DNA of 64,000 nucleotides, taken from contig JAXGMV010000001.1 of the NCBI GenBank assembly GCA_040768445.1, positions 1,178,001-1,242,000 of the forward strand. Reading direction: 5' to 3'. This stretch comes from JAXGMV01 sp040768445 (GTDB lineage: Bacteria; Chloroflexota; Anaerolineae; Anaerolineales; Anaerolineaceae). Positions 43,594 to 52,636 of this stretch are shown in pieces (position 1 is the first letter of the stretch; each line of letters starts with the position of its first letter). A program made the position numbers and the translations under genes. A model generated the notes under the pieces. That model saw only the letters and a program-made list of their open reading frames with translations. It was not told the DNA's origin and did no database searches.

Positions 43594-44460
43594 ATGCTTA
43601 ATCAAATGAGTGAAAATGTATTCTGGACCCTGCCCGAAGGTCTGACTGACCGGCCGGTTCTGGGCTATGTCAAAGGGTCAAGACTCAGTTTGTTGGTCGA
43701 TGCCGGTAATTCACCGGCGCACATCAAGTGGATGTACACATTGCTGCGTGAAAATGATTTGCCGCTGCCAGAGATGGCAGTGCTGACACACTGGCATTGG
43801 GACCATGTCTTTGGTGCCTCAGCCACAGCCGCCACGGTTATCGCCCAGAATGAGACCATGCAGAAAGTACAGTCAATGGCCCTTTTAGATTGGCGCGACA
43901 GGGCGCTGGACCAGCGAGTGGAGGATGGCGAAGAAATCACCTTCTGCCGGGACTGTATGAAACTTGAGCTGACCAACCTGGAACGGGCAAAACTGCAGCT
44001 CAAGTCACCGGATATTGGTTTTCAGGATCATATTCTGATCGACCTGGGCGACGTACAGTGCCGGGTTGAGCATGTCGGCGGCGACCATTCCTCAGACAGC
44101 ACGGTAATTTTTGTGGAACCTGACGGTGTGCTGTTCGTGGGTGACTGCCTTTACCCGGCTGTATATGATGAGCCGCCCACCTACACCACAGAGCGGCTTT
44201 TCCCCCTGCTGGATAAGATTACGTCTTACAACGCTGAGTGGATTATTTATGCTCACAGTGATGAACCTGTCAGTCGGGCGGATTATGCGGAAATTGACAG
44301 TCAACTGCGAACAATCGGCAGCCTGGTGGATGAACATCATGGCTGCCGGGAAGCTGTAACCGCAGCGCTGGCTGACAGAAGTATTGATCTTGCAGATGAG
44401 ACTGTGCAGGAACGGCTGGAAGCTTTCCTGTCTGGTTACCAGGCTTATAAACAGGATTGA
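43594..44460 (+). CDS. Metallo-beta-lactamase-fold hydrolase
   Basis: 288 aa. Zinc motif THWHWDHVFGA (HxHxDH), a further His in GGDHSSDSTVIF and the Asp of FVGDCLYP are present. It belongs to the broad group including glyoxalase II-like and lactonase-like hydrolases. The C-terminal helical part lacks a known signature. It is followed 13 nt later by a serine hydrolase and shares its promoter; the two may work on the same ester, lactone or amide, which is only an inference. Confidence 0.85.
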   Translation: MLNQMSENVFWTLPEGLTDRPVLGYVKGSRLSLLVDAGNSPAHIKWMYTLLRENDLPLPEMAVLTHWHWDHVFGASATAATVIAQNETMQKVQSMALLDWRDRALDQRVEDGEEITFCRDCMKLELTNLERAKLQLKSPDIGFQDHILIDLGDVQCRVEHVGGDHSSDSTVIFVEPDGVLFVGDCLYPAVYDEPPTYTTERLFPLLDKITSYNAEWIIYAHSDEPVSRADYAEIDSQLRTIGSLVDEHHGCREAVTAALADRSIDLADETVQERLEAFLSGYQAYKQD

Positions 44461-44473
44461 TAAGGAGAAAAAC

Positions 44474-45850
44474 ATGGACTTTAAAAAGCTGGAACGTTTT
44501 ATCTTCAATAGAGTATCAGCTTCACGGCTGCCAGGTTTAAGCATTGCCCTGGTTGATAGCGATAAAGTGATTTGGCAGCGCGGTTTTGGTTTCAGAGACC
44601 TGGAGCGCGGTCTGAAAGCCACACCCGCAACCCTGTATGCCATCGGCTCGGTTACCAAGTCATTCACGGCTGTCGCCATTCAACAGTTGGCTGAACAGGG
44701 CATGCTCAGTATTGACGACCCGCTGGAGAAATTTATCCCGGAGTTCACCATCAGACCGTTTGGTGAACAAATCAAGCTGTGGCACTTGCTGTCACATTCC
44801 TCTGGTCTGCCCGGGTTGGGCTTCTCAGAAGCGCGTTTTCGCGAGGCTATGGGCGGCGGCGGGGTGTGGCTGCCGGTTGAGAGCCACGAGTCAATTCTGT
44901 ATTTTATTGAAGATGCAGAATCCTGGGCGGCTGCCAGACCGGGCGAGCGCTACTTCTACCTGAATGAGGGCTTTATCCTGCTCGGCGCAGTGATCGAGCG
45001 GTTGAGCGGCATGCCCTACAACCAGTATGTGATGCAGAACATTCTCAAGCCACTGGGGATGACGCACAGCCTGTTTGAACGTGACGACTACGATAAAGTT
45101 GAAGACAAAGCGGTGCCGTACGTGGTCGGTGCTGAAAGGCGTGAACCATCTGCTTACGTATTCAACCCGGTCAATGCCAAGGGTGGTTTGATCAGCAGTG
45201 TGGAAGACCTGGCGCGCTACGTACGCATGCACATGCATTATGGGGAGCTTGATGGTACGCGCTTGATCTCAACCGAATCCAGTAGAACAATGCAAACCGG
45301 ACATGTTCGCACCACAGCTGTGGACTCACCCTTTGGTGAGATTTCTTACGGGTTTGGGCTGGCTATTACCGATGATTTCTTTGGTACAAAGTTGGTTGGA
45401 CACGGCGGCTCGGTGTCTATTTCGACTTCCTACATTGGCTTCCTGCCTGAGAAGGGTGTGGGCGTGGCATTGATTACCAATGGCAGCGGCTATTCGACAC
45501 AGCAGTTCGGTCAGTATGCGCTGGCAATGATGATGGGCGATGACCCAGACGAACTGCCGTTCGTGCAGAAAGAAAAAGTGTATGCCATGCTGTCGGGCAG
45601 TTACAACGGCTACCGCAACACCACCCAGGTGAGTGTGAAGCCGGCCGGTGATTACCTGATGCTGCAGCTGCGCGATGACCGAGATGCCCTGCCGCCTGTG
45701 CCGCTCACCCCGGTTGAACTGACGGACAAAAAATGTACCTTCACCACACTTAGCGGCGGCAGCGGCCTGGAAGTTGAATTTTTTATCGAAGAGAAGCACA
45801 TATCACTGCTATATGAACGATACGGCTACCGTAAAGCGCTGACCGCATAG
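44474..45850 (+). CDS. Serine hydrolase of the beta-lactamase fold with C-terminal lipocalin-like domain
   Basis: 458 aa from the ATG at 44474 with AAGGAG upstream. Class C-type motifs: SVTK (SxxK), YLNEG (YxN) and HGGSV (HxG). Residues about 375-458 form a beta-rich DUF3471-like domain often seen at the end of such peptidases/esterases. No signal peptide. Related to the gene at 10375 but with a canonical YxN and an extra domain; operon partner of the MBL-fold gene. Confidence 0.87.
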   Translation: MDFKKLERFIFNRVSASRLPGLSIALVDSDKVIWQRGFGFRDLERGLKATPATLYAIGSVTKSFTAVAIQQLAEQGMLSIDDPLEKFIPEFTIRPFGEQIKLWHLLSHSSGLPGLGFSEARFREAMGGGGVWLPVESHESILYFIEDAESWAAARPGERYFYLNEGFILLGAVIERLSGMPYNQYVMQNILKPLGMTHSLFERDDYDKVEDKAVPYVVGAERREPSAYVFNPVNAKGGLISSVEDLARYVRMHMHYGELDGTRLISTESSRTMQTGHVRTTAVDSPFGEISYGFGLAITDDFFGTKLVGHGGSVSISTSYIGFLPEKGVGVALITNGSGYSTQQFGQYALAMMMGDDPDELPFVQKEKVYAMLSGSYNGYRNTTQVSVKPAGDYLMLQLRDDRDALPPVPLTPVELTDKKCTFTTLSGGSGLEVEFFIEEKHISLLYERYGYRKALTA

Positions 45851-45931
45851 GCGGGCTTAATCTTTGTATGTATTTTGAAACCAGACGGCATATTTGCCGC
45901 CTGGTTTTGAGTTTATGTTCATGTGGGAAGG

Positions 45932-46732
45932 TTACAACAGTTCGCCTTTGATGGTGGTGACAGCCTGGCCTTCAATCAAAACCCGGTCACTAGACAGGAT
46001 GACGTGCAGTTCACCGCCGCGTGCCGAAGCCTGGTATGCCATCATGTCGGTTTTATTGAGCTTCTTAGCCCAGTATGGCGTCAAACAACTGTGAGAAGAG
46101 CCGGTCACAGGGTCTTCATTGATACCGACCTGCGGGCCAAAGAAACGAGAGATGAAATCGTATTTGCCGCTGGCACGGCTGGTGACAATGATGCCGCGCG
46201 CCTCATACTTGTTGAGTTCAACAAAATCCGGTTTGAGATTGCGCACCGCATCTTCACCGTCGATTTCTACCAGGTAATCAAAGATAGACTTGCCAACATA
46301 GCGCGCGATGGTAGGTTTAGAGCCGGAAAAAAGCGCTTCCAACAAACCGGCCGGGGTGGTCACTTCAGTAGGGGCAGTCACCGGGAAGTTCATTTGAATC
46401 CAGTCACCGTGCCTCGCAGCTGTAAGGGTGCCGCTGCGGGTCTCAAAGCGTGCTTCCTGTTCAGGCTGCAGCCTGCCGGTTTCCCACAGAATGTGTGCGC
46501 TGGCAAGCGTGGCATGACCGCACAGGTCTACTTCGGCAGCAGGTGTGAACCAGCGCAGGCGGTAACCGCTGCCCTCTGGTAGAAGAAAAGCCGTCTCAGA
46601 GAGGTTCATTTCACGGGCAACTGAAGCCATCCAGGCATCTGGCTGGGGGTCTGTCAGCAGGCATACGCCGGCGGGGTTACCGCGGAAAGGTTCATTGGTA
46701 AAAGAGTCAACTTGAAAGATAGGGGTGCTCAT
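45932..46732 (-). CDS. PhzF family isomerase-like protein
   Basis: 266 aa from the ATG at 46732 (AGAGGTAAACC upstream). The start PIFQVDSFTNEPFRGNPAGVCLL and WMASVAREMNLSETAFLLP, including the catalytic-type Glu, are the PhzF signature; FTPAAEVDLCGHATLASAHIL is the second. The fold is that of diaminopimelate epimerase with two similar halves. PhzF isomerises dihydrohydroxyanthranilate in phenazine producers, but there are no phenazine genes here, so this is one of the many house-type relatives of unknown substrate. Confidence 0.92.
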   Translation of the reverse strand: MSTPIFQVDSFTNEPFRGNPAGVCLLTDPQPDAWMASVAREMNLSETAFLLPEGSGYRLRWFTPAAEVDLCGHATLASAHILWETGRLQPEQEARFETRSGTLTAARHGDWIQMNFPVTAPTEVTTPAGLLEALFSGSKPTIARYVGKSIFDYLVEIDGEDAVRNLKPDFVELNKYEARGIIVTSRASGKYDFISRFFGPQVGINEDPVTGSSHSCLTPYWAKKLNKTDMMAYQASARGGELHVILSSDRVLIEGQAVTTIKGELL

Positions 46733-46870
46733 AGGTTTACCTCTTTTCAGAATATTAACTAATTTTATCACCGCTGATGCCGGGCAGTGTAAAAGAAATG
46801 ACTACCAGGGGGGCATATATTGTTAAACATTTGGATATATAATGAATCTATTATGTGAAAGAGAGCTGAT

Positions 46871-47323
46871 ATGATAAAAGATTGCATGAAAGAGAATGTA
46901 ATTTCTATATCGCATACTGCCCGGGTGAGGGACGCAGTAAATATCTTTCAAGAAAACCCAATTGGTACACTACCCATTGTCAATGATGAAAATAAACTGG
47001 TCGGCATCGTTCTACTGCGAGATTTGCTTGACCTGGTGATGCCAGATTTTCTGCATCTTCTAGAGAATATCGACTTTGTCAGCAGTTTTGGCGCGCTGGT
47101 TGACAACCGCCAGCCAGAAGCCAAAGACCTGGACGAGCCGCTTGCAGATATGATGCATATTCCAGTTAGCGTTCATCCGGATACAAGACTGCTGCAGGGA
47201 GCGGCTGTGCTTCATAAGCATGACATGCGTGATGTACCGGTGGTTGATGATTATGGCCGGCTTGTTGGACTGGCTTCGCATGTGGATATCGGGCGGGCAT
47301 TGATGAAAAACTGGCAGATATAA
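46871..47323 (+). CDS. Tandem CBS-domain protein
   Basis: 150 aa comprising two CBS domains (about 1-60 and 80-145), with VISISHTARVRDAVNIFQENPIGTLPIVNDENKLVGIVLLRDLL and a second HPDTRLLQGAAVLHKHDMRDVPVVDDYGRLVGLASHVDI. CBS pairs bind adenine nucleotides and regulate partners. The adjacent gene, 15 nt downstream, encodes an anion permease, so regulation of that transporter by energy state is plausible. Confidence 0.9.
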   Translation: MIKDCMKENVISISHTARVRDAVNIFQENPIGTLPIVNDENKLVGIVLLRDLLDLVMPDFLHLLENIDFVSSFGALVDNRQPEAKDLDEPLADMMHIPVSVHPDTRLLQGAAVLHKHDMRDVPVVDDYGRLVGLASHVDIGRALMKNWQI

Positions 47324-47338
47324 GGAGAAATTTTTCTG

Positions 47339-48634
47339 GTGCTTCCAATTGTTATTTCATCAGGCATCTTCATTGCCGCATTAATCCTCATCTTTACAGA
47401 AAAGATGAACCGAACCATTGTTGGCCTCTTTGGCGCCATGCTGATGGTGACTTTTGGTTTGGCACTGGGTTTTTACTCTGAACAGCAAGCTATTGCCACA
47501 CTGGACATGCGGACTTTGGGGCTGCTGCTGGGTATGATGATCCTGGTGGCTTTGCTTGAACCAACTGGTTTCTTTGAGTTTATTGCGGTGTGGGTGGGCA
47601 AGCTGTCCGCAGGGCGCCCTTTCCGATTAATGATACTGCTTGGTGCAGTGACTTCTGTGCTGTCCATGTTTCTAGACAATGTGACAACCGTTGTATTGAT
47701 TGCGCCTGTCACCATCCTGATCTGTGAAATCCTGGGGTATACCACGGCGCCTTATCTAATTGCTGAAGCAATGCTCTCAAACATTGGCGGTGTCTCCACG
47801 CTGGTTGGCGACCCGCCAAACGTGTTAATTGGCTCCGCTGCCGGCCTGTCCTTTGCTGATTTTTTGCGCTACTCGTTTCCGTTGGTGATCGTCGTATGGC
47901 TTTTTGCACTGGCATCGTTGTTGTTTATTTTTCGTAAAGAACTGAGCGAGCAAGTCGGCACCAATACTGATGCTTTAAAAGAACTTGATCCCTGGAAAGC
48001 GCTGCGTGACCGCAAAACGGCATTATCGTTGGTGGTAATTGTGCTGTTTGCGGTTGTGTTGTTTCTGCTGGAAGATTTCTTCCATATCAGCCCACTATTT
48101 GTTGCCATGTTCTGTGCGGCGCTGGCACTGGTGTGGGTAAAACCGGATATCAAAGCAACCCTTAACCGGGTGGAATGGGATATTCTCCTTTTCTTCGCAA
48201 GTTTATTTGTGATGGTTGGTGGTCTGGAAGCGGCAGGTGCGCTGGAGATTATCTCAAATCTGATCGTGTCGCTCAGCGACATCCCGGTAGTTTGGTTGGG
48301 AGTTATTGTGCTGTGGCTTGTGGCATTCCTCTCAGCGATTGTCGATAATATCCCGATCACGATTGCGCTCATCCCGGTCATCATCAGCCTGGGTGAAAGC
48401 GGTATTGATGTTCAGCCGCTGTGGTGGGCGCTGGCGTTTGGCGCTGGTTTTGGTGGTAACGGCACCATTATTGGATCAACTGCCAACGTGGTGGTAACAA
48501 CCCTGTCAGAGAAAACACGCAGCCCCATCACGGCAATAAAATGGAACCGTACCGGTACGCCGGTATCACTCATATCGCTGGTGGCGGCCACAACGGTGTA
48601 TATTTTAATCTCCTTCACTGCTGGATGGGGATAA
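47339..48634 (+). CDS. ArsB/NhaD/SLC13-type ion permease
   Basis: 431 aa from a GTG at 47339 with AAGGAG 11 nt upstream. About eleven helices; conserved elements include FLDNVTTVVLIAPVTI, NIGGVSTLVGDPPNVLIGSAAGL and the mirrored second-half AIVDNIPITIALIPVI and GNGTIIGSTANVVVT, which are the Asn/Gly-rich hairpins of this superfamily. Members carry arsenite, citrate, sodium/proton or dicarboxylates; the cargo is not determined. Cotranscribed with the CBS protein; a terminator follows. Confidence 0.9.
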   Translation: MLPIVISSGIFIAALILIFTEKMNRTIVGLFGAMLMVTFGLALGFYSEQQAIATLDMRTLGLLLGMMILVALLEPTGFFEFIAVWVGKLSAGRPFRLMILLGAVTSVLSMFLDNVTTVVLIAPVTILICEILGYTTAPYLIAEAMLSNIGGVSTLVGDPPNVLIGSAAGLSFADFLRYSFPLVIVVWLFALASLLFIFRKELSEQVGTNTDALKELDPWKALRDRKTALSLVVIVLFAVVLFLLEDFFHISPLFVAMFCAALALVWVKPDIKATLNRVEWDILLFFASLFVMVGGLEAAGALEIISNLIVSLSDIPVVWLGVIVLWLVAFLSAIVDNIPITIALIPVIISLGESGIDVQPLWWALAFGAGFGGNGTIIGSTANVVVTTLSEKTRSPITAIKWNRTGTPVSLISLVAATTVYILISFTAGWG

Positions 48635-48664
48635 AAAGTTTGAGGTAAGGGTAATTAAAGGAAA

Positions 48665-48690
48665 ATCGCCCCGGTGTTTGCCGGGGCGAT
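48665..48690. terminator. Bidirectional terminator
   Basis: A 10-bp stem ATCGCCCCGG/CCGGGGCGAT with a 6-nt loop between convergent genes. Confidence 0.85.
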
Positions 48691-48708
48691 GTTTCATTGA
48701 TGATAAGG

Positions 48709-49461
48709 TTAAGCTTTTTTGACAAACAGGTACGGCAGGAGCAGGATGAGCAGAATGATGACTGCAAACAGGTATGCAGCATTGGCAACCAGTGGTGTGG
48801 CTGCCTGGGCAACACCAACACCCACGAAGGCCCACACCAAAACCAGGCCGTAAGCGACATCGTTTTTCTTCAAGCGCATTACAGCTGCAAGCAGGGTACC
48901 AATAACCAGCAGGATGACTGCCCAGATGGCGTCTGAAATCCCAAAGCCGTTCCAGTTCAGGAAGTACAGCCACTGGGTAGCGTTGGCAATCGTTGCCACT
49001 GAAACCCAGCCCAGGTAGATTGAGAACGGCAGGAAGAGGCACCACCACTCGGCCTTGGATGGTTTCTTACCCTGGCGCAGGGTCTGGTAAATGGCGATCA
49101 GTGATACCAGCAGTACCAGCATGGCAAAGATGGTCAGAGTGAATTTTTCATAATGCCACAGGAAAAGCCAGACGATATTGCCCAGGCTGGCAGCGATGAA
49201 AGCCGGCGTGATGGCTTCAATGCGGCTGTTATCACGCTGAGCCGGCAGTGCCTGGAAGATGGCAAAGGCAATCAGACCGAAATAAATCAGTCCCCAGATT
49301 GAGAAGACATAGCCAGCAGGTACAAACAGCACATCAAATCGATCTGATATTTCACCGGTGTTCAAGCCATTCAGCGGCAGGGCGTTGGCAAGCACGTTGA
49401 TCACGATGGTGATAACCACCAAAAGAACATTGACAATTTGGAACCAGGCGATTTTTTTCAT
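48709..49461 (-). CDS. TspO/MBR-like (tryptophan-rich) membrane protein
   Basis: 250 aa from the ATG at 49461 with GGAAGGAA upstream. About seven to eight helices and the conserved FVPAGYVFSIWGLIYFGLIAF and LWHYEKFTLTIFAML segments rich in Trp/Phe, as in the long relatives of TspO. Classical TspO is about 160 aa with five helices, so this is the longer subgroup. Porphyrin or cholesterol binding is known only for TspO itself; function here is open. Confidence 0.75.
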   Translation of the reverse strand: MKKIAWFQIVNVLLVVITIVINVLANALPLNGLNTGEISDRFDVLFVPAGYVFSIWGLIYFGLIAFAIFQALPAQRDNSRIEAITPAFIAASLGNIVWLFLWHYEKFTLTIFAMLVLLVSLIAIYQTLRQGKKPSKAEWWCLFLPFSIYLGWVSVATIANATQWLYFLNWNGFGISDAIWAVILLVIGTLLAAVMRLKKNDVAYGLVLVWAFVGVGVAQAATPLVANAAYLFAVIILLILLLPYLFVKKA

Positions 49462-49662
49462 AGTTATTCCTTCCTGAATTATGAAATGCTTCAATAAATA
49501 GTTAATGATGCTTAACTATTTTATCATATTCACCAGAAATTCATAATAGTACTCACCCTTTTTGGCTAATAATTGGCAGTTGAGAATTACTATTTGTGAG
49601 ACAAAAACCCTGTTATTTCTCATAAGTTGGGAGTATAGTTGGCACCTGATGGTGAAAAGCAG

Positions 49663-50562
49663 ATGAAAAATCGTGGTGCGTGGTATGCGGCGGCTGCCTA
49701 CTTATTGTGGGGCTTCATGCCAATTTATCTCAAACAGCTGCAGGAAGTACCGGCAGTTCAAATCCTGCTGCACCGGGTAGTCTGGTCATTCCTGTTCCTT
49801 GCGGTCATCATCTTGCTTCGGCGGGAAGGGCACGCCCTGCTGCAAGCGCTGCGTAATGGCAAGGTGCTGAGAGTCTACCTTGTTGCGGCAATACTGTTGG
49901 CGGGCAACTGGCTGGCGTACATCTGGGGGGTCAACAGCAGCCAGATTGTTGAAACCAGCCTGGGTTATTACATAAACCCGTTGGTGAGTGTTGCCCTGAG
50001 TGTCATCTTCCTTAAAGAGCGCCTGCGTGTGTTCCAGTGGGCTTCCATCGGACTGGCAGCCGGCGGTGTTTTGTACTTGACCCAGCAGTATGGGCGTGTA
50101 CCATGGCTGGCACTTTTCATTGCCAGTTCCTTTGGCCTGTATGGTCTGGTGAAAAAACTTTCTCCATTGGGTTCCTTGCACGGATTGACAATGGAAACCG
50201 CCATGTTGTTCCTGCCGGCACTGGGTGTGCTTATGTGGATTGAAACATCTGGCAGTGGCGCGATGGGCAGCCTTTCAGTTGTAAAACTGATTATCCTGGC
50301 ATCCATCGGCATTGTCACTGCAGTGCCGTTGTTGTTCTTTGCATCTGCAGCCAGGCGTATTCCGCTCTCGCTGATGGGTATTCTGCAGTACCTGTCACCA
50401 ACCACGCAGTTCCTGCTGGGTGTGCTGGTTTACAACGAGCCATTCAGTCCCCAGCGCCTGATCGGTTTTGTCTTTGTTTGGCTGGCGCTGCTGTTCTTCT
50501 GGTTGGAGAGTTTTATTCACAACCGGTCAGCTAAAAAGATGCCTTCATCATCAGGCGAATAA
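49663..50562 (+). CDS. rarD: RarD-type EamA permease
   Basis: 299 aa from the ATG at 49663. Ten helices as two EamA units; the RarD hallmarks WGFMPIYLKQLQEVPAVQILLHRVVWSFLF and ETSLGYYINPLVSVALSVIFLKERL are present. RarD is a predicted transporter of unknown physiological substrate (annotated from chloramphenicol sensitivity). The promoter region of 200 nt upstream is A+T rich; the RBS is weak. Confidence 0.92.
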   Translation: MKNRGAWYAAAAYLLWGFMPIYLKQLQEVPAVQILLHRVVWSFLFLAVIILLRREGHALLQALRNGKVLRVYLVAAILLAGNWLAYIWGVNSSQIVETSLGYYINPLVSVALSVIFLKERLRVFQWASIGLAAGGVLYLTQQYGRVPWLALFIASSFGLYGLVKKLSPLGSLHGLTMETAMLFLPALGVLMWIETSGSGAMGSLSVVKLIILASIGIVTAVPLLFFASAARRIPLSLMGILQYLSPTTQFLLGVLVYNEPFSPQRLIGFVFVWLALLFFWLESFIHNRSAKKMPSSSGE

Positions 50563-50684
50563 TTCTCTGGTTTGATAAAACGATTTAATCGCGACTCAGG
50601 GTTGTTCGAAATGTGACTATTCGCACATTGACAACTTCATTCTGTGATTTAAACTTGGTATATTCCTGTTGAAGATCGGAGAGA

Positions 50685-51548
50685 ATGATGCAGATTGTTA
50701 CCGATAGAGGTGCAGATGTCCTGCCTGAACAGCTTGGTGGTGTAGAAGTTCACTATGCACCATTGAGGATTACGCTGGATGGCGAGGTGTATCTGAGTGG
50801 TGTTGACCTGGATGCAGAGACTTTTTACCGCATGTTGGGAGAAACCAACAGTTACCCGACCACCACGCAGCCGTCAGCCGGCGAATTCGCTGAGCTCTAC
50901 CGTGAGTTAGCCAAGAAAGACCCGGATATTCTCTCAATTCACATCTCGTCTGGACTGAGCGGCACCTACAATGCGGCACGGCTGGGTGCTGAACTGGTGC
51001 CGGAAGCCAATATCACCCTATGGAACAGCGGTACATTATCCTGCCCGTTAGGCTGGCAGGTTGAGGATGCCGCCCGCATGCTTAAGGCAGGCGCATCGCT
51101 AGAGGAAATTCTGACAAGACTGGCCATTTTACGGGAACAGGTAAACGGCATGTACACCTTGGAGAGCTTGAAGTACCTGATTCATGGCGGCAGAATCAGC
51201 CATATCAAGGGCTTAGTAGCATCAATGTTGAGTATAAAACCCATCATCATTGTTGATAAGAAAGAAGGTAAATATGAACAGGTGGGTCAACACATCACTA
51301 TGAAGCGCGCCATTTACGCCATGGCAGACCAGGTTGCAAAATGGCTTGGTGAAGGTGCCAGTATTCGGCTGCAGCTGCTGCATGGCTTAAACCCAACCGG
51401 GTTGGAGATGCTGCGCGAGCGTATGAGCAGCCGCTTTGATATCACCTGGCTGCCGGCCATGCCGATTGCGCCGGTTCTAGGTGCACACACCGGTCCGAGC
51501 ATGGTCGGAATGTCGGTAGGTCCGGCCGGTCTATTCACAGACAGGTAA
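50685..51548 (+). CDS. DegV family fatty-acid-binding protein
   Basis: 287 aa (tandem ATG at 50685/50688; CGGAGAG precedes). The DegV start MQIVTDRGADVLPEQL has Arg-Gly where most members read DSxAD. PSAGEFAELYREL, ISIHISSGLSGTYNAA and YTLESLKYLIHGGRISH are the fatty-acyl-binding core. DegV/FakB proteins deliver fatty acids to a FakA kinase; no fakA gene lies in the window. Terminator follows. Confidence 0.92.
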   Translation: MMQIVTDRGADVLPEQLGGVEVHYAPLRITLDGEVYLSGVDLDAETFYRMLGETNSYPTTTQPSAGEFAELYRELAKKDPDILSIHISSGLSGTYNAARLGAELVPEANITLWNSGTLSCPLGWQVEDAARMLKAGASLEEILTRLAILREQVNGMYTLESLKYLIHGGRISHIKGLVASMLSIKPIIIVDKKEGKYEQVGQHITMKRAIYAMADQVAKWLGEGASIRLQLLHGLNPTGLEMLRERMSSRFDITWLPAMPIAPVLGAHTGPSMVGMSVGPAGLFTDR

Positions 51549-51591
51549 AACACTACTCTCAAAAAGTCATAAAAACCCTTAAAAGAAAATC

Positions 51592-51622
51592 AGAACACCC
51601 CGGGCTGCTACCGGGGTGTTCT
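51592..51622. terminator. Bidirectional terminator
   Basis: AGAACACCCCGG/CCGGGGTGTTCT, 12 bp, loop GCTGCTA, between convergent genes. Confidence 0.88.
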
Positions 51623-51646
51623 TTGCATCGTGTAGATGAGAGGATT

Positions 51647-52366
51647 TTATAGTTTTCGGGCTTCGTTATTACTGCCTGGCTGGCGGGCAGCGTAGGTGCC
51701 CACATTATGGTAGGTTGGTTCGGGACGGGGTGTCATGCCAGTTTGTGTCACAGGGCGTGCTGATACCGGCCTGGGAGAGACGGGTGCTGAGGTAACTGGC
51801 CTGGTGAAGGGTGCTTTGTTGCCTTCAATTACCGGTTGGCGGCGAACCGCAGGACGACTGGAGGAGGTACCTTGCAGACGGCTGCCCATGACGGAGATGG
51901 AACCGATCATTAGGATACGGATAACCCATACCATGACGGCAACAAACAGGGGTACCACTTTGATCAACAGGTCGGCGCTCATTACCGAAGATCCCTGGAC
52001 AGCATGCGTGGTCACAGCCACGGAGATACCCCACCAGGTCAGCATAGCATTCATGGTGGCGGCTAACAACCAGGCACCGAACAGGTACCACACCTCTTTC
52101 TGCTCAACACCGCTCTGATCTGGTGAGAACAGGCGGGCAATGCCGGCAAAATCGATGCCGCAAAAGGCCAGCGCCAGGATGGTTGCCCAATGCATGCCCA
52201 TGAATTTTAAATCACCCATTAAGTCGCGCAAGGCGAATTCAGTGGTGCTGTAATTGAAGAACTCAAAGGCGATCAAAGCGGAAAGCAGAATTACCCAATA
52301 AACGATGCCTGTGCTCAGGCGTACTTTCGGAAGAGATCGAATTACGTTGATATTGGACAGGTTCAT
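51647..52366 (-). CDS. Membrane protein with Pro/Arg-rich cytoplasmic tail
   Basis: 239 aa. Four hydrophobic segments (about 20-40, 58-75, 92-112 and 132-157) are followed by a disordered, basic, Pro-rich tail (about 160-239, including VTSAPVSPRPVSARPVTQTG). No family is recognised. The ATG at 52366 lies after AAGGAGC. The gene stands alone next to gatB and may be a small scaffolding protein. Confidence 0.7.
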   Translation of the reverse strand: MNLSNINVIRSLPKVRLSTGIVYWVILLSALIAFEFFNYSTTEFALRDLMGDLKFMGMHWATILALAFCGIDFAGIARLFSPDQSGVEQKEVWYLFGAWLLAATMNAMLTWWGISVAVTTHAVQGSSVMSADLLIKVVPLFVAVMVWVIRILMIGSISVMGSRLQGTSSSRPAVRRQPVIEGNKAPFTRPVTSAPVSPRPVSARPVTQTGMTPRPEPTYHNVGTYAARQPGSNNEARKL

Positions 52367-52636
52367 GACATGGCTCCTTATAAATAATAGAACATATAAC
52401 CTAATTAATACAGATTATAGAACAAGAATTCTATAATGTCAATAGGCAATTTTCATTCAATTGTTGTGTGATTCATGAGGGACGATGCAGAAAATTACTC
52501 TGGAAGCCTCAAATGATTATTTAAGTGCCCTGTTATCCTTCACAGTCACAATTCAGGGTTTTTCTACCAGCTCCAGTGAGTGGTGATGGTAAAATGAAGC
52601 GTAGCAACTTAAAACTGTTGGCACCAGGTGGAAATG

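Noticed and set aside
45932..46732. PhzF as part of a phenazine cluster
   Set aside because: No other phz gene is nearby; most PhzF-like genes in such genomes are of unknown metabolic use.
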